A stretch of DNA of 64,000 nt from the NCBI GenBank assembly GCA_019203745.1, contig CP078104.1:4650001-4714000 (forward strand), in the 5' to 3' direction. The position numbers were made by a program, and so were the translations under genes. A model generated the notes under the pieces. It had not been told where the DNA came from. It saw only the letters and a program-made list of their open reading frames with translations, and did no database searches. Shown here in pieces: positions 26,585 through 36,894 of the stretch. The stretch's first letter is position 1, and every line of letters starts with the position of its first letter. This DNA is from Chryseobacterium sp. E1 (GTDB lineage Bacteria > Bacteroidota > Bacteroidia > Flavobacteriales > Weeksellaceae).

Positions 26585-28765
26585 ATGAAAAAAATTCTAT
26601 TGCTTTGCTTTCTGCAATGCTGTATTCTCAGTTTTTCTCAAAAATTGAGACCGGTAGCTCAAAAAGTATCAGACTACCATGCCGGAAAAACTGAAATAAA
26701 AAAATATGATTTGTTTGAAGTCAATCTGGCTTCAGATAAATTGACAGAATACAGACGGGCTGCAACAGATATCACTGTTATTTCTCTGAAATCTGCCGAA
26801 CTGAAAAGGCTCATCACTGAAAAACCTGAATTTATTGAAATTTCCTTTCCTTTTAACGGAAACCAGCAGATCACTGTTGAAATGTATAAGAATCAGATTT
26901 TCACAAACAATTTCAAAGTAGTGACCAACAAAGGAAAAACGGTAAATTATACGCCGGGAGTATATTATCAGGGCATTGTAAAAGGAAACAACAGCTCTGT
27001 GGTGGCTTTCAGCTTCTTTGATAATGATGTGGCAGGAGTGGCTTCTACTCCTGAACTGGGAAATATCGTGCTTGGAAAAGCAAAAAATGCTGATGACTTT
27101 GTAAGTTATTCAGACTCAAAGCTGACCGGAACAAACCCTTTTATCTGCGGCATTGATGAACTGAAAGAAAATCAGGGTCAGAAAATTTCCTATGACCCTG
27201 GTCTGGCCCAGAAAAAGACTTTAACACAAAATTGTGTGAGGATTTATTATGAAATCTGCTATAAGCCTTATCAGAATAATGGTTCCAATACAACAACGGT
27301 TACCAACTGGATTACGGCTGTTCATAATAACATAGCTACCCTTTATACCAATGACGATATAAGAACCGCTTTGAATGAGGTTTATATCTGGACCACAGCA
27401 GACCCTTATACGGGAACCCCAGGCAATAACTTAGCCAAATTTTCTGCCAACAGACAGGTTTTTAACGGAGATCTTGCTCATTTGATCAATGCTCCGAGCA
27501 CAACGAGTGTAGCTTACCTGAATTCACTGTGTAAAACTTATGCACATGCCTATTCAGGAATCAACCAAACCTATAACAATGTACCGGTATATTCATGGAC
27601 AATTCAGGCGATGACTCACGAAATGGGACATAGTTTAGGGTCTCCGCATACCCACGCTTGTGCATGGAACGGGAACAATACCCCGATCGACTGGTGCGGG
27701 CCTACAGCAATGCCATCTATCATAACAAATGAAGGATTGACCTGTACGAGCAATGTACTTCCGGCTTCAGGTACCATTATGAGTTACTGCCATCTGATGC
27801 CTGGAATCGGAATCAACTTCAGCAACGGTTTTGGAGATCAGCCGGCTGCTTTGATCAGAAATACAATTGATTCCAAACCTTGTTTAGGAACCAACTGCAC
27901 AACATCATGTATTCCTAGTATTTCTTCTGTTCTTGCTACTTCTACCACGCAGAATTCAGCCAGTATACTAATCACAGACGCCATATCTTCCTCATGGAAA
28001 TATAAAGTGACCAAATTGGACGGAACCACTGTGACCACAGGAAATACAAACACAGCGAATTTCAATATTGCCAGCCTTCAGCCGGGAACCTATTATAAAA
28101 TAGAAGCGGTGGGGCCATGCGCCAATGAAACGTACTATCAGAAATCTGGATTATTCCTGACAGATGCAGCCTGGTGTGAAGGAGATCAGTTCCTTGATAC
28201 CGGAGGTACCAGCGGAAACTATGGAAATAACCAGGAAATTGTGAAAACGTTCTATCCGGCATCAGGTTCATCCATGACCATGACATTTACAGAATTCGGG
28301 ACAGAGCAGGATTATGATTTTATGTATGTGTACAACGGTCCTTCCACAGCTTCACCGCTATTTCCCAATGGAAATAAACTGTCCGGAAATACAATCCCAG
28401 GGCCTTTTACCTCTACAGATCCTTCAGGAGCAATTACCGTAAAATTTGTGTCCGATCCGGAAGTAAATGGTACCGGATGGAAAGCAGGTTTCTCTTGTGC
28501 TGTTTTAGGAGTTGAAGATGTAAATGTGAAAAATAATACAGTAAGTATCTATCCGAATCCTGCCAGAAATACAATCACTATTTCTTCAAAAGAAGCATTA
28601 AAAGCGTACAGAATCTATGATGAATCCGGAAGACTGGTGACCGCAGATTCTTCTTTAAAAGGAAACAAACAGGATATCAATCTTTCAGCAATCCAGACCG
28701 GAAACTATGTGATAACGATTGAAACGGAGAAGCAAACCATCAACAAGAAACTCATCAAACAGTAA
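26585..28765 (+). CDS. Secreted reprolysin-like (M12B) metalloprotease with CUB and T9SS domains
   Basis: Predicted extracellular zinc protease, intact at 726 residues. The signal peptide ends CILSFSQ (about residue 19). After a propeptide of roughly 190 residues comes a metzincin catalytic domain with THEMGHSLGSPHTH (HExxHxxGxxH) near residues 345-358 and the Met-turn IMSYCH near 400. A fibronectin III-like segment (WKYKVTKLDGTTV), a CUB-like domain (DTGGTSGNYGNNQ, YDFMYVYNG) and a T9SS sorting domain (VSIYPNPARNTITI to NKKLIKQ) follow. Likely used for protein degradation outside the cell. Confidence 0.94.
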   Translation: MKKILLLCFLQCCILSFSQKLRPVAQKVSDYHAGKTEIKKYDLFEVNLASDKLTEYRRAATDITVISLKSAELKRLITEKPEFIEISFPFNGNQQITVEMYKNQIFTNNFKVVTNKGKTVNYTPGVYYQGIVKGNNSSVVAFSFFDNDVAGVASTPELGNIVLGKAKNADDFVSYSDSKLTGTNPFICGIDELKENQGQKISYDPGLAQKKTLTQNCVRIYYEICYKPYQNNGSNTTTVTNWITAVHNNIATLYTNDDIRTALNEVYIWTTADPYTGTPGNNLAKFSANRQVFNGDLAHLINAPSTTSVAYLNSLCKTYAHAYSGINQTYNNVPVYSWTIQAMTHEMGHSLGSPHTHACAWNGNNTPIDWCGPTAMPSIITNEGLTCTSNVLPASGTIMSYCHLMPGIGINFSNGFGDQPAALIRNTIDSKPCLGTNCTTSCIPSISSVLATSTTQNSASILITDAISSSWKYKVTKLDGTTVTTGNTNTANFNIASLQPGTYYKIEAVGPCANETYYQKSGLFLTDAAWCEGDQFLDTGGTSGNYGNNQEIVKTFYPASGSSMTMTFTEFGTEQDYDFMYVYNGPSTASPLFPNGNKLSGNTIPGPFTSTDPSGAITVKFVSDPEVNGTGWKAGFSCAVLGVEDVNVKNNTVSIYPNPARNTITISSKEALKAYRIYDESGRLVTADSSLKGNKQDINLSAIQTGNYVITIETEKQTINKKLIKQ

Positions 28766-28783
28766 ATCTCAATAATTATGATT

Positions 28784-28811
28784 AAAAAGCCTGAAATTCT
28801 CAGGCTTTTTG
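28784..28811 (+). terminator. Terminator after the M12B protease
   Basis: Eleven-base perfect stem AAAAAGCCTGA with TCAGGCTTTTT. Confidence 0.9.
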
Positions 28812-28868
28812 TTATTTTAGAGCATTAACCAGAGTTATAAAATAAAATAGCTGATATTCGGCCTGAGT

Positions 28869-28903
28869 TTTGCTTATATTCAGCGGAATAATTTTTAACT
28901 TTG
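28869..28903 (+). promoter_or_regulatory. Promoter for the GHMP kinase/UbiA genes
   Basis: TTTG at 28869-28872, 23 bases, then TAACTTTG at 28896-28903, 20 bases before the ATG. Confidence 0.65.
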
Positions 28904-28923
28904 CAAAAAGATTTATTGTCAAT

Positions 28924-29848
28924 ATGACCAACCCTTTATTTTATGCAAAAATAATCCTGTTTGGAGAATATGGAATGATTGAAGATTCCCAGGGGCTTGT
29001 AGTACCTTACAGCTTCTATAAGGGAACTTTAAAATTTTCAGATCTAAGCTCTGAATTTGAGCTTAATTCCAACAGACATCTGCAGAAATATTCAGATTTT
29101 CTTACGACGCTTGATCTTTCTGATGATTTTAAACTGGATATTGAAAGCTTCAAAGATGATATTTCAAACGGACTTTTCTTTGATTCCAACATTCCCCAGG
29201 GATATGGAGTAGGAAGTTCAGGAGCTCTGGTAGCAGCTATTTTTGAAAAATATTCTATCAGCAAACTGAATCCTGAAAACATTTCAAAAGATAACCTTAA
29301 GAAATTAAAAGCTGTTTTCGGTGAAATGGAGAGTTATTTCCATGGTAAAAGTTCAGGTATGGATCCTTTGATCTGCTATATGAACCTACCGATTCTTATT
29401 GAAAACAAAGAGAATTTAGACAGGGTTTCTATTCCTGACGGAGAAGAAGGAAAAGGAGCTATATTCCTGATCGATTCCGGAATTACCGGAGAAACCGGGC
29501 CTATGATCCAGATCTTCTTTGAAAAAATGAAGACCGAAGGTTTCCGCAAAACCCTTAAAGAAGAGTTTATTCGTTATAACAATGCATGTATTGATGCATT
29601 CCTAAAAAAGATATGAATCCGTTTTTCAGAAACCTGAAAAAGCTTTCCCATTGGGCCTATGAACATTTCCGCCCTATGATCCCTGAAAGTATTTTCAATA
29701 TCTGGAAAAAGGTCTGGATTCCAATGCATATTACCTGAAACTTTGCGGAAGCGGAGGTGGCGGATATATTCTGGGATTTACCAAAGACTATGAAAAAGCT
29801 GAAAAAATGCTTGACGGTTTCCAAAAAGAGGTGATTTACAGATTTTAA
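28924..29848 (+). CDS. GHMP kinase, mevalonate kinase-like (two frameshifts)
   Basis: Small-molecule kinase of the GHMP superfamily, probably mevalonate kinase for isoprenoid synthesis. The ATP loop PQGYGVGSSGALVAAI lies near residues 90-105, the FHGKSSGMDPLICY segment near 139-152, and the C-terminal CGSGGGGYILGFTKD is the third GHMP motif. One A is lost at 29604-29609 and another at 29706-29710; repair gives about 308 residues. The UbiA gene starts ten bases later, which fits an isoprenoid operon. Confidence 0.86.
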
Positions 29849-29858
29849 ACAGATTGGA

Positions 29859-30787
29859 ATGAATTCTGAAAAGGAAACTTTCCAATCTAAAAATTATATT
29901 TCAAAATCTCTATTTTACAGATTTTCACAATTCGTGGGCTTTTTGCTCGGAGCTCGTTTTTTTGTAGCTGCTCTGTTGACATTTGCCTTATATGTTTCTA
30001 CATTTTTCCTTTTTAATCAGGATGAATCTTTCAGAAATTTCGTATTCGATTTCAAAGTTCACGGGATTATTTTCTGTACAGTTCTTACTATTCTGGCAGG
30101 CGGAATTATCAACCAGTTCTATGACCTGGAGAAAGACCATATTGTAAAACCTTTCCGCACAAGAGTTCAGAGTTTCATCAAGCAGAAATATTTTTTATAT
30201 GCTTATCTGGGATTAAGTGCTATTTCTTTGGGAGTAGCATGGGCAATTTCCCATAATGTTTTTGTTTTTTCCTGGTGTATCAGTTCTTTATGTGGTTTTA
30301 CAGCCATAAGCTGAGCAGGATACTGATTTTAAACAATCTTACCTTTGTAAGCCTTACCTTATATCCGTTCTTCGGAATGATGGTCTACTACGAAACCTTT
30401 TCCAAAAAAGTTTTCCTGATGGCGGTTTTCCTTTTTCTTATCCTTTTATGCATTGATATTGTAAAAGATACCCTTACCAGAAGCGTTGACAAAACATTCG
30501 GATACATTACTATTCCCAATTATTTTAAAAGCAGGAATACAAAGATCATTCTGATCTCCCTTTTACTGATCACGATGGCCGTTTCGATGAAAATCATTAC
30601 CAAAACCGGAGTTTCCGGATTCATGGCCTATTACTTTGCAGGAGGCCTGTTTGTTATGATCTTCTGCATCTATCTTTTTCTCAATGCTTCCAGAAAGAGC
30701 AACTTCCTTACTCTTAATCTGTTACGATTCTGGGTTTTCGTAGGAATTATTGCAATGCTTCTAAACGGGATAGAGCATAAATTATAA
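29859..30787 (+). CDS. UbiA family prenyltransferase (one frameshift)
   Basis: Integral membrane enzyme that joins a prenyl diphosphate to an acceptor, about eight or nine helices. The two aspartate-rich motifs are visible as NQFYDLEKDH (about residue 87) and IDIVKDTLTRSVDKTFG (about 207). One T is lost at 30265-30270 (FVFFLVYQFFMW restored); the product is about 309 residues. Similarity to geranylgeranylglycerol-phosphate transferases is possible, but the acceptor cannot be told from sequence. It is distinct from menA at 52488. Confidence 0.87.
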
Positions 30788-30850
30788 AAAAATTCTTTAA
30801 ATAAACTGAGGTTATTATTACCTTTGCATAACTAAATTTAATAAATAGGA

Positions 30851-32016
30851 ATGCCCATTTTTAATGATACCAAAGTTGCATTTGCAGACAAGTCTGATGC
30901 ACAATTGAGAAAGGCTTACTGGATGTTTAAAATGATTGAACAGCCTGCTCTTACCAGCCTTGGAACCTCTGTTCTTAATTTCACTGTACACAACAATTTT
31001 CCGTTCGTTACAGGAATTGTGAAAAAACTTTATTTGAGCAGTTCTGTGGTGGTGAAACCCGTGAAGAAAGTATGAAAGTGGTAAAACAGCTTTTCAAAAG
31101 GGGAGTTGGAAGCATTTTCGATTATTCCATTGAAGGGAAAGAAGATGAGGAAACCTTTGATGCAGTATGTAAGGAGATCAAGGATATTGTGAGGTTTTCA
31201 GTAGGAAATCCGGCGATTCCTTTTATTGTATTTAAACCTACCGCTTTCGGAAGAATAGATCTGTATGAAGCTGTTGGGAAAGGAGCAGAGCTTACGACAA
31301 GCCAGAAAGAAGAATGGGAAAGAGTAGTAAAAGATTTGATGAGGTATGCAGTCTTTGCCATGAAAATGATAAAAAGTAATGGTAGATGCTGAAGAAACCT
31401 GGATGCAGGATGCAGCAGACCACCTTTGTGAAGAGATGATGGAGAAGTACAACCAGCAGAAACCTATTGTTTGGAATACCATCCAGATGTACAGAACCAA
31501 AAGGCTGGAATATATGGAAGCACATCTTCAGAGAGCGAGAGAAAAGAACTATTTCATCGGATATAAAATCGTTCGTGGTGCTTATATGGAGAAAGAAAGA
31601 GCCAGAGCAGCAGAAAAAGGATATGAAGACCCGATACAGCCTACTAAAGAAGCATCTGACAGAAACTACAATGCAGGAATTGACTTTGTGATGAACCATC
31701 TGGATAAAGTATCCGCTTTCTTTGGGACGCATAATGAAATTTCTTCAGAGCTGATCATGGATAAAATGAAGGCAAAAACCTTGGAAAATGATAATCCACA
31801 CGTCTATTTCGGGCAGCTTTACGGAATGAGTGATAATATTACCTTCTATTTGTCAGATAAAGGCTATAATGTAGCCAAATATCTTCCATATGGACCTGTA
31901 AAAGATGTTGTGCCTTATCTTACAAGAAGAGCCCAGGAAAACACCTCTGTAGCCGGACAGACTGGGAGAGAGCTTGGTCTTATCAAAAAGAACTGGAAAG
32001 AAGAAAAAAGCAATAA
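30851..32016 (+). CDS. Proline dehydrogenase (four frameshifts)
   Basis: FAD-dependent enzyme that oxidises proline to pyrroline-5-carboxylate, monofunctional. The beta/alpha barrel motifs are clear: GSIFDYSIEGK, FKPTAFGR, VMVDAEETWMQ, KIVRGAYMEKER, HVYFGQLYGMSDNITFYL, VKDVVPYLTRRAQENTS. Single A's are missing at 31022-31027, 31329-31332, 31371-31375 and 31985-31989. Repair gives about 389 residues ending LIKKELERRKKQ, with the stop at 32014-32016. This gene has one of the highest error densities of the window. Confidence 0.93.
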
Positions 32017-32034
32017 ATATTGTTATAAAAAATG

Positions 32035-32066
32035 AAAAGACCTGCAGAATTTGCGGGTCTTTTTTG
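32035..32066 (+). terminator. Terminator after proline dehydrogenase
   Basis: Twelve-base stem AAAAGACCTGCA with TGCGGGTCTTTT (one G-T pair), followed by T's. Confidence 0.88.
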
Positions 32067-32195
32067 TTGGAGTTAATTGAATAAAATGCAATGTTTATTA
32101 TGGATTAAGCAATTTGTAATCCTTTAATTGATATTATCAATGATTAGTCTAATTGTTGATATTGTTATTTATTTGATAAAATAAATTAATTTCTA

Positions 32196-32225
32196 TTGTT
32201 AATTTGATTTTAATTTTTATATTTG
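32196..32225 (+). promoter_or_regulatory. Promoter for the T9SS gene at 32249
   Basis: TTG at 32196-32198, 19 bases, TATATTTG at 32218-32225, 23 bases before the ATG. Confidence 0.55.
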
Positions 32226-32248
32226 ATTAAACAATAAAAACTAAAGAC

Positions 32249-33270
32249 ATGAAAAAACTTTACTTCTCGCTGCCTGTATGGTGGCTAATTTTGCCCTCTC
32301 ACAAACCTATATGAATGGAGGTATAAGTACTGGAGCTACTTCTAAAAGTGGTGCGGCTGCACCTGCCGGTTATACCTGGTCTGAATTACAGAATAATACT
32401 GGAAATACTACGGAAACAAACACCAGCTTGGGATTGGGAGGAACTTATATTTCATCTGCATCCAGTCTTTTTCTGGCTGATGATTTTACAATCCCGGCCG
32501 GTAGCAACTGGCAGATCACTTCGATTGATTTTTTTGCATATCAGACAAGCTATGCAGGAACCACTGCGCCTTTTAATACAGCAAGAGTAAATATATACAG
32601 TTCAGATCCGTCTGTGGCTGGTGCGGTAAGCGTTTTTGGAGATGATACCACCAACCGGTTCACGGCAGGGGTAGATGGAGGTATGTACAGAATTGGAAAC
32701 TCCAGTGTTCCTACTTCAGTTGTCAGCCCTCTTACCAACAGAAAAATATGGAAAATAACGGCTAATACACCTGTTACATTAGGTCCGGGAACATATTGGG
32801 TGAAATATCAGCTTCAAAATGTAGTGCCGGCAAGTGGAGGCTTTTTTCCTCCTGTTACACTTGCTGATACACGTGGATTACCTTCTTTTAATGCTAAACA
32901 GTTTAATGCAGTGGCAGGAACATGGGTTTCCATTATAGATGACGGATTGCCTGCTACAGCTCCGGATTATCCATTAGATATGCCCTTTGTGATTACTTAT
33001 ACTTCAGTTTCACTGGGAACAAAAGAAACGATGCAGTATGACAACAGAGTACAGGTATATCCGAATCCGGTAAAAGATCATTTTAAGATCAATAATCCGG
33101 AGAGAATGAAAATAAGTACTGTAGATATTATAGATGTTTCCGGTAAAGTGATCAGATCGATGCTAGGTTCGGAAGAATACAGCGTATCAGATTTACCAAA
33201 AGGAAATTATATTCTCAAAATAAATAATGATGGCGGACCTGCCAAAATTACAAAATTAATAAAGCAATAG
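32249..33270 (+). CDS. T9SS type A cargo protein (one frameshift)
   Basis: Secreted protein of unknown function. The signal peptide MKKTLLLAACMVANFALSQ is restored by one A in the run at 32252-32257. The body is beta-rich (LFLADDFTIPAGSNWQIT, VNIYSSDPSVAG, TYWVKYQLQNVVP). The T9SS sorting domain starts at VQVYPNPVKDHFKI and ends AKITKLIKQ. About 340 residues. No catalytic motif is seen. Confidence 0.86.
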
Positions 33271-33296
33271 CTTTAGTTTTCTTCTTCAAATATTTT

Positions 33297-33331
33297 TTAG
33301 CCTGACCAAATCTTCTCTGGTCAGGTTTTTT
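33297..33331. terminator. Terminator between convergent genes
   Basis: CCTGACCA/TGGTCAGG stem and T6 run on the plus strand. The A-rich left flank could also serve the minus-strand regulator, whose stop is at 33330. Confidence 0.82.
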
Positions 33332-33863
33332 ATGGTTCAAAACTTTCGAATTTTCCGTTTTCATAGAACAGAACAATGCGTTTTATCTTACCGGATTGAT
33401 TTCCAAGTGCTTGCATAAGTATATTTTCATTAGTATCTGCTAATCGCTGAGAATCGGATATTTGTTCCGGAGCTTTACTTGAGGACGGTATAAACGATTC
33501 TCCGGAACCTGTCTGAGGCACTTCATCCTCTCTTTCATCAGCTCCAAATTCATGATCTTCATTAATCATCGTAAACAGATCAGGCAGAGGAGTAGGCTGT
33601 ACCTTTTCTTCTTCAGATTTTGCATGAATTTCTGTTTCCGGCAATTCCTGTTTCAGCATTTCGCCTTCACCGGTAACCAGCCAGTCCCAAAGAAGTTCAG
33701 GGAAACGGGATTTTATTTTTATGATAAACTCCAGAGAAGGTTTGTTTCTTCCCGAAGTAATATGCGAAATGGAAGAACGCTGCACATCTATTTCATCCGC
33801 AAATTCTGAAGGTGTAAGATTGGAGTACTCTATAACTTTTGAAATTCTCTCGTTTAAACTCAT
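33330..33863 (-). CDS. XRE-family helix-turn-helix transcriptional regulator
   Basis: 177 residues, intact. The N-terminal Cro/CI-type HTH (ISKVIEYSNLTPSEFADEID, VQRSSISHITSGRNKPSLEF) is followed by PELLWDWLVTGEGEML, a common tail of this class in Bacteroidetes. The C-terminal half is acidic, Pro/Ser-rich and probably disordered, and ends with a small IKRIVLFYENGKFESFEP segment. It is transcribed away from a long gap full of TTACAnnTGTAA-like sites; the first lies 22 bases upstream of its start, so autoregulation is likely. Confidence 0.88.
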   Translation of the reverse strand: MSLNERISKVIEYSNLTPSEFADEIDVQRSSISHITSGRNKPSLEFIIKIKSRFPELLWDWLVTGEGEMLKQELPETEIHAKSEEEKVQPTPLPDLFTMINEDHEFGADEREDEVPQTGSGESFIPSSSKAPEQISDSQRLADTNENILMQALGNQSGKIKRIVLFYENGKFESFEP

Positions 33864-33884
33864 AAAAATAAGTCTTTAATTATG

Positions 33885-34775
33885 TTACAAATGTAAAACA
33901 ATAAATTTACAAATGCAAAATACAAGTGTAAATAAATGAAAATTAATTGTGTATACAGATGTAAATTAAAAGTAAGGTATTATAAAACAGTATATTATGG
34001 ATAAATTACAAATGTTTTCTATTATTTAGGAGGATAAACAACAGATTCTGTTATTAAATTTCCTGGTGTCTGTAATTGTTATTTACGTTAAATTTTGGTT
34101 TATAAATGTAAATAATATCCTTAAAGGATAAATTTTTTCCTGATAAAACTCTTGTTCATACAGTTTACATTGGTAATTTACAATGTTGTATTATAAATAA
34201 GTAGAAGAGGCTTAAATATCTTCTTAAATACACGTATAAAGTATGTTATAAGGGTTACAAAATTAAATTACAGGTGTAAACATTACTTTTCAAGGGTCTT
34301 TTTGGAGTATTTTGATTATTAGCTAACGTTCTTTTAACAAATTTGGCTTAGGTTTCTCTTTAAGTATATAAAAATGATATTTAAAGTTATTGCTATGGCA
34401 AATTTTGAATATTTTGATGATTTACATTTGTTAAAATGCATAAATAACCTGAATTATCCCCATTCTATATGTTTAATAAAATAATGCCTATATGGCATAA
34501 ATCGAGGATTCTATTACTTCAAGTAAACTTATAAATATTATTGAATTAAATATCATAACTAATTGATTTACTTACAATTAAATATATCAAATTAAATTAT
34601 TCGCAATTCACAATTTTATCCACAGACATTTTGTCAAACTGTAGTGTTTAACAATGTTACGTTTGTTAATTGTTACTTTTGTGTAAAATCTCGTATATTT
34701 AACTTATGTAAACAACAATAATTTTGATGTAAATTCTAAAATCTTCCTGTTTTTTAAGCTATTTACAGATGTTAA
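33885..34775. promoter_or_regulatory. Array of TTACAnnTGTAA-type palindromes (operator cluster)
   Basis: The 968-base gap between the XRE gene and the M14 peptidase holds no gene that I can support, but it is dense in TTTACA/TGTAAA. Symmetrical sites: TTACAAATGTAA at 33885-33896, TACAAGTGTA at 33921-33930, TACAGATGTA at 33954-33963, TTACAGGTGTAA at 34268-34279. Weaker ones are at 33906-33918, 34006-34017, 34421-34434 and 34764-34775, with many single half-sites between. The cluster next to the XRE gene suggests binding sites of that protein. Confidence 0.5.
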
Positions 34776-34831
34776 TTTCGTTTTTCTACTTTAAAATGGT
34801 TAAATTTGATTCTTGTAAATTATTTCTAACA

Positions 34832-35940
34832 ATGAACTTTGAACAGATCTATTCTCAAAACCCCGATTTCTCAAATCGCTATATTTCCCCTGAAAAATTA
34901 TTTTCTTACCTACAGGCGAATCTCAGCGATTATATTCAGGAGATTGGAACTTCATATTTAAACAAACCGATTTATCAGTTAAGCATCGGAACCGGAAATA
35001 TCAATGTACTGGCCTGGTCACAAATGCACGGAAATGAATCTAATGCCACCCACGCCATGCTTGATCTTTTGATAAGTCTTGATAAAGCTCCTGAAATGAA
35101 ACAGGATCTGTTCAGTAAAATAAAACTGGACTTTATCTTTATGTTGAATCCGGACGGATCTGAAAGATGGACAAGACTCAATGCTGCAGACATTGATCTG
35201 AACAGGGATTTTCATAATGAAGCAAGTAAAGAAATTAAGTTTCTTAAAAAAGCACTTCATCAAAGAAGTATGATTATGCTTTAAATCTCCATGAGCAGAG
35301 AACCATTTTTACAACAGACGGTGTTCATCCTGCCACTCTTTCCTTTCTGGCACCTTCCGAAAATGTGGAACGTACCGTTACTGAGAACCGTAAAAAATGT
35401 ATGGCAGTGATCGGAAGTGTTTACAATCATCTTAAAGAAATGATTCCTAACCAGATCGGAAGATATTCTGATGAATTTTATCCTACTTCTACCGGGGATA
35501 ATTTTATCAAAGCCGGTATGCCTACTATTTTATTTGAAGGCGGACATTTTGTAGATGATTATACCCGAAAAGGAACCAGAAAATATTATACTGTTGCCCT
35601 ATATTATGCACTGAAAGTCATCAGCGAACTGAATTCCGATATTACAGGATGGGAAACTTACCTTGAGATTCCTGAAAATAAAGAGACCCATTATGATATT
35701 GTTTACAGAAATGTAAGACTCAATACGGAACATGAATGCATTTTAGATATTGCCGTTCAGTATAGGGAAATGAAAGAAGAAGGTAAGGACGAGATCTCCT
35801 TTATTCCTTTTGTGATGGAAGCCGGAGATGTAAAGAGAAAAAAAGGCTGGCTGGAGATAGACTGTACCGGAAAGAAATTCATCTCTGCTACCAGATATCC
35901 GAAACTGGATGCTGTAGTAGATTTTAAAATAGAAGACTAA
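34832..35940 (+). CDS. M14 family zinc carboxypeptidase (one frameshift)
   Basis: Predicted metallocarboxypeptidase. The zinc motif HxxE is in SQMHGNESNATH (about residue 69), followed by FMLNPDGSERWTRLNAADID, LNRDF, and a histidine in YALNLHEQRTIF as third ligand. One A is missing at 35262-35264 (HQKKYDYALN restored), giving about 369 residues. The ATG at 34832 (MNFEQIYSQ) is preferred over the upstream 34769 codon because it starts the conserved-looking part. There is no signal peptide, so it is probably cytosolic. Confidence 0.87.
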
Positions 35941-35981
35941 ACAGTATCGGCAATCCAAAGGATTGCCGATACTGTTTTTAT
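35940..35981 (+). terminator. Strong terminator after the M14 gene
   Basis: Seventeen-base perfect stem (35940-35956 with 35960-35976), three-base loop, T-run. It overlaps the stop codon. Confidence 0.92.
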
Positions 35982-36103
35982 CAGGAATTCCTTTTCCTAA
36001 TATATTGTTTTTCCTGAAAAATTAAGAATTTAAATCTGTTTCATTGGAACGACTGTTTTTATAGTCAGGAAATCTGCGAAATCCGCCAGAGATATCATTC
36101 AAT

Positions 36104-36170
36104 AGGAGCAGACTTTAGTCTGCTTATCAAAATTATAAAATACCTAGCCCGGACTTTAGCCAAAACTTAA
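36104..36170. repeat. GxCTTTAGxC palindromic repeat (REP-like)
   Basis: AGCAGACT/AGTCTGCT around TT forms an eight-base hairpin, followed by CCCGGACTTTAGCCAAAAC. A related piece, CATCGGCTTTAGTCAAAACC, is at 40952-40971. I recognise this as a dispersed intergenic element of flavobacteria. The rest of the 35977-36256 gap holds nothing else evident. Confidence 0.5.
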
Positions 36171-36200
36171 AAAACAAAACTCCGGAAAAAATCCAGAGTC
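36168..36200 (-). terminator. Terminator for the DUF4920 gene
   Basis: Read on the minus strand, ACTCTGGA/TCCGGAGT (one G-T pair) is followed by a T-rich run (TTTTGTTTTTT). Confidence 0.75.
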
Positions 36201-36256
36201 TCTATTATTTTTTGTTATTCCCGAAGAATTTGTAAAAGTATGAGTTTGAGAATTTT

Positions 36257-36754
36257 TTAATTCACCACTTTAATTCCGTTTGCTACAAATCTGATCTCTT
36301 CCTTAGGCTGTGTAATGGCATCAATCTCAGACTGAGGCTTCTTAGCATCTTCTGCATAATGTTTCTGCTCATTGACAGAAATTACTTTTCTTTCCGCATT
36401 ACCTTCCAGTACAACGTTTTTACCTTTTAAAGCTGTAGGTACAAAAAAGCATAGTCTTTCATTTTTACAAAAAACTTAGAGTTGTCTTCTGTCTGAATGG
36501 TAAGCCAGCATCCTTTTTATCACAAACATCTGTTACTTTTCCTTTAACAGCAATATTTTCAACTTTTTGTTGTCTTTTTTAAGCTGTTTGCCCAGTTTAT
36601 CTGCTGTGATGGCTTTAGATTCAACGGATGAAGAGACTTCACCTCCATAAGTATCACCTACTACAGCATTTCCTGGTGGCGGACCACTTTGCTGTGCAAA
36701 TGCAAGACTTGAAGCAGTAACAGCTGCAGCGAATAATATCGTTTTAAATTTCAT
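36257..36754 (-). CDS. DUF4920 domain secreted protein (three frameshifts)
   Basis: The signal peptide is MKFKTILFAAAVTASSLAFA. The mature protein contains VTDVCDKKGCWLTIQTED, with a Cys-Asp-Lys-Lys-Gly-Cys pair, and FFVKMKDYAFFVPTALKGK, typical of DUF4920, an OB-fold-like domain of unknown function. Runs at 36564-36568, 36514-36518 (T on the plus strand) and 36443-36448 (A) each lack one base. Repair gives about 166 residues ending VANGIKVVN. The two cysteines suggest a metal or redox role, which is speculative. Confidence 0.8.
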
Positions 36755-36870
36755 TGTTAATATTTTTCCAAAAATACTAATTAATATTGAATGATAACAG
36801 AATAAAAATGACAAAAATCAAGTGATTGTGCAAAACTTTAATAAAATTCAAAACGAATGCGAGATTTGTT

Positions 36871-36878
36871 TATATTTG
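36871..36878 (+). promoter_or_regulatory. -7 box for the amino-acid permease
   Basis: TATATTTG, 16 bases before the ATG at 36895. No clear -33 was assigned. Confidence 0.5.
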
Positions 36879-36894
36879 AACCCTATACTTGACT

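Noticed and set aside
31292..31732. 146-residue minus-strand frame in proline dehydrogenase
   Set aside because: Antisense shadow, long only because the true strand is purine-rich.
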